A stretch of DNA of 64,000 nt, from the NCBI GenBank assembly GCA_944474755.1, contig OX104115.1, forward strand, positions 59,276,648 through 59,340,647. The letters are read 5' to 3'. This document shows, piece after piece, positions 49,659 through 58,194 of this stretch (positions are counted from its first letter, which is position 1; each line of letters opens with the position of its first letter). The position numbers and the translations under genes are program-made. The notes below the pieces were generated by a model. The model made no database searches. It worked only from the letters and a program-made list of their open reading frames with translations, and was not told the origin of the DNA. The stretch is from Limnoperna fortunei. Lineage: Eukaryota; Mollusca; Bivalvia; Mytilida; Modiolidae.

Positions 49659-52600
49659 GTAAGTGGTAAATGTACAATGGGAGACAACTGGAAGCAGTAT
49701 AGCGGTGTTCACAAAAGAACTGTACCATATTTCTAGTCCGACTATAAAATATATTATTTCGTGTTGTTGAGTTTTTTCGAGAGGCATATCTGGGATTTCT
49801 TGTCAATAGAGGGAGGGCGAAAAAAATCGTCGAGGGGTCTGCGATACAATTCTAAACTCATGGAATCTAAATGGTCGTTTCTCTGAAATAATATGCATCA
49901 TGTATTAAATTTTATTATTTACCGTAACCCAGGCACTTGTGGTCAGGATAATTTTTTTTATGGAATAAAAAGCCAATAAATGAGTTAACAGTGTGTATTC
50001 ACGCGTTTGGTAACTAGTCTGACATGTCTCATTGTGAAATATTGACCTCGGAAAAATAATAAATGTTTCTTTAAGTTCTTATATAATGAAAAAAACATTT
50101 ATTATTTTTCCGAGGTCAATATATTTTACAATGAGACATGTCAAACTAGTTACCAAACGAGTGAATACACACTGTAAACTCATTTATTAGCTTTTTATTC
50201 CATAAAAAAAATTATCCTGCTCCCAAGTGCCTGTGTACCGTAACCCATGCTTTGACAAATTTTGTGGGAGCAAACACTCACCACGCCAACTTCTGAATTT
50301 GACCATGGTGTCGTAATATTCTACTGACCATCGTAAACTTTTGACGTAAAAGTTATTAACATTCGGTTATTGAACTAAAGTATATATTTGAAATTTATGT
50401 AGCGGGCTCAAAACGGGGTCGCCCCTACATTTCGACACCCCATTAGTCCGACACCCCCAGTCCGACACCCCATGACCGACCATTTAACTTGCAGGGGGGG
50501 GGGGCTTGGTTTTTTCCTAAGAAATATTTTGAAAATGATTTTTGATGAACAAAATATTTTGGAAGCAGAGTGTAAGAAAAAAAATATTCTGAAGAAGGAT
50601 TTCTGCTATATAAATTAATGCTTATAATGAAAAAAAATAAACACTGCACTGAGGTTTCGAATTTGAGCAAGGTGTGGGCGACTCCAGCTTAATTGACAGT
50701 CACTACCATCTTTCCTGCCGAATTCCCCCCCCCCCCCCCCAAAAAAAAAAGGTTATATTTATTCCTTTTTTGCCGTAATCGGCTTTGATCCTAATACACT
50801 ATTAAACTATAAATACAAATAAAATCTTGATAAAACGTTTTTTGTAATATCAGGAAATAATAACTGACAACAAAAATATGATATAAACTTTGGATTAATT
50901 AGTACAACAGCGCCTAGTATTTCTGACGATTGATTGATAGGTTTATTGGATTTCTGCTTTACGTCCAGGGAGCAGTATTTCAGCTATATTCAGGACGGGA
51001 ACAAGTTAACAAACAATAAATCAACGGGAAATGGGGGAGGGATGTGTCACGGAAAAGTATGGAGTTTTGGGTAGGGGTGGAAAACTTAGCCTTTTGTAGC
51101 GGCTACAATGAGCCTACTCTTTTTCGAAATCTACAAAAGGGGTCTTTATCGTGCAAGGAGCGTGGCACTCTCCAAACACGTTACCAACTACGGTCCGCGG
51201 TCAGGCTTTCCGTATTATGAGCTGACAACCCCCCAACGAGAGGGTCTCCCCTATCCGCCATCCGGGGACGAGCTTCGCTGCTCTGTGGGTCGAGCACTGG
51301 GAACCCTCCCAGTATGGTCCCAGTATTTCTGACGAGGTTTTGCAATAAAATTTTCATCTAAGAAATAAACTAGGAAGGCCTAACATTGAATCTGTGCACT
51401 CAAATAACTTCGCTCATGGTTTGAGAAAGTATATTTTAAAAATGGGATCTCCGACAAATGGAGTTTTCGGACTATTGGTGTGTCGGACTAATGGGAAGTC
51501 GGACCAATGGGATGTCGGACTAATGGGATGTCGTACCGATGGGGCGTCGGACTAGCGGTGCTGCCCCCTCAAACATGTTGAAAAAATATATAGTGTTTCC
51601 GAATTGACAAATTGAGCTATGAAAAGGAAAGAAATTTAAGGGCATACTTGTTTAAGCAGTGGATGAACAAAGGCCCGGGGGTGGGGCAAGATCTTTTCTG
51701 TTAATGTGTTTTGGGAATTTTTAGAGGGGTGTTAACTGTTTTTTGAAAATAAAGCAACTGTTAACTGTTTTTCAGCCATTATCTGTTATCTGTTTTCTTA
51801 AAAAATGACATTTTTGTTAACTGTTATAATGAAAATAAAAACCCTTGTTGCTGTTACTTGTATTTCCCTTCGATGAGATTCTGCTGTTATCTGTTTTTTT
51901 CGTTTTTTTAACTCAGTTATCTGTTTTCGCATGTAAATTGCTGTTATCCGTAATAATTATTTATCCCTGACTTGGGAGGATGGATGTTTGCTATTCAGTT
52001 TTCAATAAAAAAATTTCATGTAGACACGCCCACAATTATTGATTTTGTGTATTGCCTTTGACATGTCGCGCGTGCATATTAATACACTATTATTTACATC
52101 CTTGTTAAATACTTGTTTAAACTTGTTGATTGTTTTGTTTATTAAACTGATTCAGTTTCCTTTACATGTTAATATTTATTTATTATAAATGACTCGAATT
52201 TTTTTATTTTAAAACTCAATAAACCCCACAAAAAGTTTTTAAAATGACAGTCAATCATTAAATAATATTAAAACTTCATAAAGTCATGTGTTTGATAATG
52301 TTGGTATCAACTTCATAAAGTCATGTGTTTGATAATGTTGGTATCAAATTTAAACAGGGGCCTAGGTGGCCGAGTGGCTAAGTATGTCGTATACTATTGA
52401 TTGCGTGGTCAGTCAACACTGAGGTTGCGGGTTCGAGTCTCAATTCGGGCAGGGTGTACTCAGTCCAATCTTAATTGACAAGGATTGCCAGTTTTCCTAC
52501 CGAAGGTCCGGGTTGTCTTCGGGTACTCCGGCTTCGTCCCCAATAAAAAACCGAAATAGCTGAACAATTGCTGAAAGTGGCGTTAAACATCATTCATACA

Positions 52601-55600
52601 AACAAACAATCAAATATAAACTGTTATATACACTTTTCTATATAGACGTTATTTCAAAGAGTATTTTGAAAAGCATATGTTATTTGTAGGAATATGCTTG
52701 ACCACAGACTTGGATTTTATGATTCATATGAACAATGCCAGATATTTAAGAGAGTGCGATTTTGGTAGATTCAAGTTTTGGTTACAAACAAATGGATGGC
52801 AAACACTCAGGAATCTTGGAGGAGGAATGTCGAACGCCGGAAACAATATCCGATACAGAAGATCCCTACAACTATTTGACATCTACAAAATTACGACAAA
52901 GGTATTGCCATACAAATTTTTCTTTAATTTATCCCAATTCCAGATTCAGCCAATATTCAACCACATTTCAGAAGAGTTCCCCATAAATATGTATAAATAA
53001 TTTTAAACATAAAATAAACTCAACAATTTAATTTGTGTAATTTTACATTTTTGAAAAATAAGATCAACACAAACTGTAAGTGTTCTGCAGGATTTTGTTC
53101 TTCCACCCTCTGATAGAAAATACATTTTAGCCAATCGAAGTCAGTAGAAAATACATTTTAACCAATCGAAGTCAGTAGAAAATACATTTTAGCCAATCGA
53201 AGTCAGTAGAATATACTTTTTAGCCAATAGAAGTCAGTATTCTTTTACATCTTTTAGTGTCAACCAACATATGTTACAGTTTAGTTTGAATTTTGTTCCG
53301 GTACAATGATTTTTGACGAAGTTATGGTCCTTGGACTACGAAAATTTCTTAAAAATAACAGTTTTCCGGACTTTTTTCTTAACCTTGGAGATATTGAGCT
53401 GATATTTAGTATGCAATTCAAGAGTTACAGATCAAGTTGCGGTCCGATGATGTTTGATAACATAATGACCCTTAGACTTTTTTTCCAGTTTTCCAGACTT
53501 GAATCTCTTGAATTTATATTATGTTATACGTGCTAAATCGGACCATTTTACAAGTTCCCTACCGGCATCGCAGAATGGGGATCATACGTTTGCACTCTGT
53601 TGGACAGTTTGTCACACACGTTTCATTTGCCGGATAGGCATATGCAATACTATCTACACTTGTTTATTCTAGAATACAGTACTGTATAGTTATTGTAGTC
53701 AAAGTTGCATGCTTACATGTAAGGCTAAGAACAAGAACTAGCCCTTAAAACGTGCAGATACATACCTAACGCATTATTTCTTTGAAATTCACTGTTCTTC
53801 ACTTGTCTATTTTTTATTAACCCCTATTGCTATGATTGACCGTTAGGTTAGAATCATACTAGGAAATTGGAATACTAGTAATTAAAGTAGTATAAATAGC
53901 CAAATTGCTCAATTATTGGTGTTCTGAATGTAATGAATGAACGAGACAGAATTTGTTTGTTTGTTTGTTTGTTTGTTTATTTGGTGTTTAACGCCACTTT
54001 CAGCAATTTTTCAGCTATATCATGGTGTAAAGTTTTTATTGGGGGTTGGAAGCCGGAGAACTCGGAAAAAACCCGACTTTCGGTAGGAAATCTGGCCATC
54101 CTTGTCAATTAAGTTTGTAGTCGAGCGCCCGCAGTGATACTCAAACCCGCAAACTCAGTGTTGACAGACCACGTGATCAGTAGTAGACAAAATATTTTAA
54201 CCACTCGGGCCCCCGACACAGAAGTGCATGCTGTCCAAGTAAGTAGGGACATAGAACGAAACCTACAAGTAATTTTTTAAGCTGTGGAGTCTTAAGTGAC
54301 ATAGGTATAGAGTTCAATATACAGAACAAGAGCTCACCGCGTCTGATGTTATCTCACCATCTCTGACTAGCAAGTCTCCAAATAACGTGGTTGAATACAT
54401 TCCTAGTTCCGTGTCATAGGGGATGGTGTTATAGAAACATTGAATTTAATTACCATATCTAAGAGCATTGCGCTACTAGACTCACATCCCCAGTGATATA
54501 CTAAATAATGGAAGGTCAAAGTGGACAAAAGTTTCAGGAACCTTGTTGTGTGATAGCTTACATTGTATTTGTTGTGGTATGGTATATGGATATAGTGTCT
54601 ATTGATATTATTATTTATAACTAAAATAATTCATATGCAGCTTTTGGAACAACTCAAAGGGTGTCTAAATAGAGGCAGGCATTGGTTACTCCACCGGAGC
54701 ACCAGAGTGCACCCGTGGTTTTTATTGGTTTAGGAAATTTTCCTTTTTAGGGTTCTTGTTTAGAGTTGTTTTTGTTTATCATATAGTTTGTACCATACAT
54801 TTGTAGGTAAAACAATAGTATTAGCGCAGACCTCGTGACATTAATATAAACAGATTGACTCTTCTGCTTATTGGCACACTCGGGTAGCGGACAGACAGCA
54901 AGCAAAGACCGCGCGGTTATACAAAATAAGACAGGACACGTTACAAATGCATGGGCATCAATGATTTTGATTAGACAGGGCCCCTGTGTCTCATTAAAAC
55001 TGAGAATGACCCCATTAAAATTAAGAAGTTACAAATATTAGGAAATGCCCATCAGAAATCGAAACGTTGCTGGAACGTGTCCCATTCTCATAATTTGATG
55101 ATATCTGATTTTACTTACTTATCTACCATGCAATTCACAACTGAACATGATATGATATAAATACATTTAATTATGGGGAAACGTTTACCACTGGTAATAG
55201 TTTTATTCTATATTTGAGAATTTTACGGTTTTAAGTTTTTTGGCAATTAAAAGAGGGGTTAACAATTTGTTTTTTCCCAAACATATAACAGTAAATTAAA
55301 AATAATGATAACAGATAACAGCAATTTACATGAGAAAACAGAAAACATCGAAAAAACCCGATAACAGCAGAATCTCGTCGATTCCTCCCTTCATTTGGAA
55401 GACTCAATTACATTTAAATAGTGGTGAATAAAATGAATTAATAGATAACAGAGAAAAAATCTGTATTTTGACTACTAATAGCAAACAGTGTTATTATTAT
55501 TATAATTATTATTATTATTATAACAGTAAACAACAATGGAAAACAGATAGCAGCCAATGGTCGAAAAACAGTTAACAATTGCTTTATTTAAAAAAAAAAC

Positions 55601-56059
55601 AGTTAACAGACGTGTAGTTTAAATGCCTAAAACACGTTAACAGAAATGATCTTGCCCTCCCTCCCCCTTTTCAAAAGATCAAAATTTATTTAAGATATGT
55701 TATGTAACGTATGCAGATCACGAGATGTGTATATGTTTCAATATTTAGGCCTTTTTATTTATTATCACATAGTCAATTTTAAAATATTACAACGTCGCAT
55801 TTAGAATGGCATTTTATGACCTAAAAGTACAATACCATTCCAAAAATATATCCAACAATTCGAAAAAAAAGATCATACCCAACTTTGTGTAAAGCTCTGG
55901 AAGCATCCATAACGTCAATGTTGAATTAAGAGAGAATCTGAAAACAGGAAGTTTGCACATTTTCCACAGGACTAATTTACTCCTAATCATATTTTATGAA
56001 ATGTGTATTTTTTTTTTTTCGAAGATTCTACTTTCCATTTAGCCCCAACAGTACAACAA

Positions 56060-56091
<32 letters not shown>

Positions 56092-56499
56092 AAGAAAAAG
56101 GGAATAGAAAAAATTACAAAGAAATACACAATTTTATGGTGAACTATATTCGAGGACCACACAGAGGTCGTAATTGTTGTTTCGTACCTATAACCCGGAA
56201 ACAATACATGATTGGTGTTGGCCAAAAATATAAAAGTATATTATTACTGTTTTCCTTGAATTTATTTTCAGCTGGTGTATTGGGACGACAGGTCATTCTA
56301 TCTAGAACAACAGTTTGTTAGGAATAAAGACAATTTTATATGTGCAGTTAACATAGTGAAACAGACTCTAACGGGAGGCATATCTCCGGCACTCCTTATA
56401 CAGAAATTAACAGGCGAGGAAAAGGTTCCAGAGTTATCAGAGGAAATGAGTTGTTTGCTGAAATCTTGGACACTTTCTAGTGATAAACTTAGGCAATAG
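49448..56499 (+). CDS. THEM6: THEM6-like membrane-anchored hot-dog thioesterase family protein (3 exons, complete)
   Basis: Coding exons 49448-49658, 52690-52901 and 56272-56499 join to 216 codons plus stop. Human THEM6 is about 208 residues. A hydrophobic segment lies at residues 26-46, followed by DAWYFIRF (41-48), matching the membrane anchor of vertebrate THEM6. The hot-dog motif DLDFMIHMNNARYLRECDF is at 77-95, with RYRRSLQLFDIYKI in the same exon, then VYWDDRSFYLEQQFV and FICAVNIVKQ in exon 3. In the family this domain hydrolyses acyl-CoA-type thioesters; vertebrate THEM6 is an ER protein linked to lipid homeostasis, its substrate being unsettled. Junction phases are 1 and 0 and both agree. 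Both introns are loaded with transposons. M26 is an alternative start nearer the human N-terminus. Confidence 0.9.
49920..50247. mobile_element. Foldback MITE with ~145-bp arms in THEM6 intron 1
   Basis: The arm from 49930 (CAGGCACTTGTGGTCAGGAT) to about 50080 is an inverted copy of 50093-50232. ACATGTCTCATTGT and GACCTCGGAAAAATAATAAA occur in both. TACCGTAACCCA flanks the structure at 49920-49931 and 50236-50247, consistent with a target duplication of about 10-12 bp. Arms are highly similar, so the insertion is fairly young. Confidence 0.85.
50415..51568. mobile_element. Foldback element with minisatellite termini in THEM6 intron 1
   Basis: The left end (about 50415-50476) has GTCCGACACCCCATTAG-type units. 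The right end (51450-51568) has the reverse complement, TCGGACTAATGGGATG-type, repeated five to six times. Outer sequences GGGGTCGCCCCTA and TAGCGGTGCTGCCCC are also inverted. The interior carries a separately inserted retroposon (50930-51321) with its own target duplication. Confidence 0.7.
50930..51321 (-). mobile_element. Second retroposon family, full insertion with 14-bp target duplication
   Basis: AGTATTTCTGACGA lies exactly at 50916-50929 and 51322-51335. The left side contains GAGCAGTATTTCAGCTATAT, resembling the minus-strand tail of the tRNA-headed SINE. The right side is GC-richer (TTGTAGCGGCTACAATGAGC, GGGTCGAGCACTGGGAACCC) and is probably the 5' head. The head is not tRNA-Ser-like. 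A partial copy lies at 61654-61905. The 74-codon ORF across it is not coding. Confidence 0.85.
51676..51975 (+). repeat. AACAGT-rich dispersed repeat in THEM6 intron 1
   Basis: GGGGCAAGATCTTTTCTGTT begins it, and TTAACTGTTTTT / TTATCTGTTTT motifs recur many times. A reverse-complement copy occupies 55250-55672 in intron 2, ending GATCTTGCCCTCCC. Confidence 0.8.
52273..52346. repeat. Perfect 37-bp tandem duplication
   Basis: ACTTCATAAAGTCATGTGTT and the next 17 bp occur twice without a mismatch, at 52273 and 52310, directly left of a SINE. Confidence 0.93.
52357..52608 (+). mobile_element. tRNA-headed SINE in THEM6 intron 1
   Basis: Head GGCCTAGGTGGCCGAGTGGC and B box GGGTTCGAGTC are both excellent. 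The GATATAGCTG block is partly deleted (AACCGAAATAGCTG). A 13-bp duplication with one mismatch flanks it: ATCAAATTTAAAC (52343-52355) and ATCAAATATAAAC (52609-52621). It ends about 80 bp before exon 2. Confidence 0.93.
52690..52901 (+). CDS. THEM6: THEM6-like exon 2 (hot-dog active-site motif)
   Basis: The acceptor is TTATTTGTAG/GA and the donor ACAAAG/GTATTG. It completes codon 71 (Gly) and encodes to residue 141. It carries D77, H83, N85 and N86 of the DxDxxxHMNN motif. Its length of 212 nt is not a multiple of three, so skipping it would shift the frame and remove the motif. Confidence 0.92.
53114..53237. repeat. 31-bp tandem repeat, four copies (THEM6 intron 2)
   Basis: TAGAAAATACATTTTAGCCA begins at 53114, 53145, 53176 and 53207. 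The first three copies differ by one base and the fourth by four. Confidence 0.95.
53952..54217 (-). mobile_element. tRNA-headed SINE in THEM6 intron 2
   Basis: Minus orientation: TTTG tail, GTTTAACGCCACTTTCAGC, CAATTTTTCAGCTATATCAT, TGTCAATTAAG, then the head with CTCAAACCCGCAAACTCAGT and TTTTAACCACTCGGGC. Only a 6-bp flank match (ACAGAA) is seen, so the target duplication is uncertain. Confidence 0.92.
54230..55249. other. Intron 2 sequence without recognised repeats
   Basis: No additional exon or repeat is recognised here. Confidence 0.5.
55250..55672 (-). repeat. AACAGT-rich dispersed repeat in THEM6 intron 2, inverted copy
   Basis: ATAACAGATAACAGCAATTT and AACAGTTAACA motifs are the reverse complement of those at 51676-51975. 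It also contains an (ATT)n tract at about 55486-55517. Confidence 0.8.
56061..56090. repeat. Poly(A) run of 30
   Basis: An uninterrupted A tract in intron 2, about 180 bp before exon 3. A T-rich run (56008-56019) precedes it. It may be a retroposon tail remnant, but no body is recognisable. Confidence 0.9.
56272..56499 (+). CDS. THEM6: THEM6-like exon 3 (C-terminal half of hot-dog domain)
   Basis: The acceptor TTTATTTTCAG/CTGGTG continues in phase 0. Residues 142-216 include VYWDDRSFYLEQQFVRNKDN and the predicted central helix and strand. PALLIQKLTGEEKVPELS resembles the vertebrate PERVVQHLCQRRVEPPELP region in spacing. The stop is TAG at 56497-56499. Confidence 0.92.
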   Translation: MVYWDDRSFYLEQQFVRNKDNFICAVNIVKQTLTGGISPALLIQKLTGEEKVPELSEEMSCLLKSWTLSSDKLRQ

Positions 56500-56695
56500 T
56501 ATTAGACCGTGTTAGGACTTTTGCATTTTGTGTCGTTTATGAAATGTACGATATTTACTTTAGATAATCATTGTTTTAAACAGTGCAAAGAATCTGTTTA
56601 GCTTTACAATCCCGGCTTTGTACAGAACATATTTTGTTTTTCATTTTTCAGAGTTATTTCCAGAGTTATGTTTTGATACCTTGTTCAAGCGATCA

Positions 56696-56809
56696 GGGTC
56701 GGGAGTTTTCACCGGGTACTCAGGCTTCCTCCCACAATAAAAAGTAGACCCCATGATACAGCTAAAAAGTGCTGTAAATAAGTGGCGTTAAACAACATTC
56801 AAACAAAGA
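56696..56809 (+). mobile_element. 5'-truncated SINE in THEM6 3' region
   Basis: Only the 3' half is present: GGTCGGGAGTTTTCACCGGG, CTCAGGCTTCCTCCCACAAT, AAAAAGTAGACCCCATGATA and TGGCGTTAAACAACATTCAA. It lies about 200 bp downstream of the THEM6 stop, in sense orientation. Confidence 0.9.
56736..56741 (+). terminator. Candidate poly(A) signal supplied by the SINE
   Basis: AATAAA, about 238 nt after the THEM6 stop codon, is part of the SINE consensus CCCAATAAAAACTGG. Another AATAAA at 57087-57092 is the nearest non-SINE candidate. Which one is used cannot be told from sequence. Confidence 0.4.
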
Positions 56810-57456
56810 TACAAAATCATGTGATCACACGGTGCAGTCATGTAAAGTGCGCTACATGACTGTTAATAGCTATGATTGAAGTAACGGCATGTAGTCATTC
56901 TTAATATTGACAATGGTTTCCTGTGCTGAAGCCTGAAAATAGGCATTTGCATAGTTTTGTTTTGTAAACAATTTTACTTGTTCTCAGGGTTCTTGTGTAC
57001 GACTTAATTATTATATACATGCAATTTACACTTGATCAAAATGTAATTAAGAATGCCTAATGAGGCGATACTATTTGTGTGGTACAAATAAATATATTGC
57101 ATATACTTGCTGAAAAAACAGAATCTATATTATAAATAAGTCACTCAATTTCCATCTAAATGAACATGATGTCGGTGTGGATTTTTAAGGTTTTGTTTGT
57201 TTGCTTGTTTTTTTTTGTTTTGTTTGTTTTTTTGTTTGTTTTTTTTTTTGGGGGGGTGGGGGTTCGGGGGCTGTTAGAAATGCATTAAAACTAAAATAAA
57301 GCAAAGAAATGTGTATGTTGTTACATGTATGATTTAGATGTGGTTATATGAAGATTTCAAATGGTTTCCTCGAACGATAACAAAAAAACCCCATATAGTA
57401 TACGTTTCTTGTTATTTGAAAAACAACACATCAAGTATAAACAAAAAACAAATAGT

Positions 57457-57697
57457 GGGGGCCTCGGTGGCCGAGTGGTTAAGGTAGGTCGCCTACTGTT
57501 AATCACGTAGTCTGTCAACACTGAGACTGCGGGCAGGGTGCGCTCGACTCCAGTCTTAATTGACAAGAAATGCCAGTTTTCCTGTCGAAGGAGGGGGTTT
57601 TCTCCGGTTACTGCGGCTTTCCTAATAAAAACTGGACGCCATGATCAAGCTGAAAAATTGCTGAAAGTGGCGTTAAACAACAGACAAACAAACAAAA
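57457..57697 (+). mobile_element. tRNA-headed SINE, B box deleted
   Basis: GGGGCCTCGGTGGCCGAGTG, TTGACAAGAAATGCCAG, CTAATAAAAACTGGACGCCA and TGGCGTTAAACAACAGACAA are clear. The B-box region (GGTTCGAGTC) is missing between ACTGAGACTGCGGG and CAGGGTGCG. Losing it would be expected to disable Pol III transcription of this copy. Confidence 0.93.
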
Positions 57698-58133
57698 TCA
57701 AACGGAGAAATACTATTTTACTTAGAATTTGACAGTGTTGGCACTCTCAGAAATTTTGTATATTGAGATCTCCGTCCTCATTATGATTACTACAGCAGAA
57801 TTATCTTTTCACAGAATAGTTCATAGATAAAAAAAAGAAATTGGCAAACATTGGTTACTAGTTACGAACTATTTCGTAATGTGGATTATGCAATATGCTC
57901 CTTTGGAGAAACACAAGAACTAATAAACTTGACAAAGGAAATCTTACAATGTTAAGTAATTTATTATCGCTGTTTTTAACAATTATTTAATTGGGTTGTT
58001 TTTCACATATTTAAAATATAATGATTAAACAAGTAGTTTATAACAAATTGATTTCACGATCTCTCATTGTGCATTCTACACTAGACTAAGAAAAGATTCA
58101 AGGCAATAATGTATATGCAAAGGGAACGTAAAG

Positions 58134-58194
58134 ATGAAATATTTGAATTATAGTGTATTATTTGGATATTTAGTCATTTTTTGCCTTGTGTTAG
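58134..58194 (+). CDS. Signal-peptide exon of the second gene
   Basis: ATG at 58134 is preceded by GTAAAG (A at -3). It codes 20 residues plus one base; the donor GTGTTAG/GTAAGT is near-consensus. An AC-dinucleotide run starts 11 bp into the intron (58206-58228). Confidence 0.72.
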
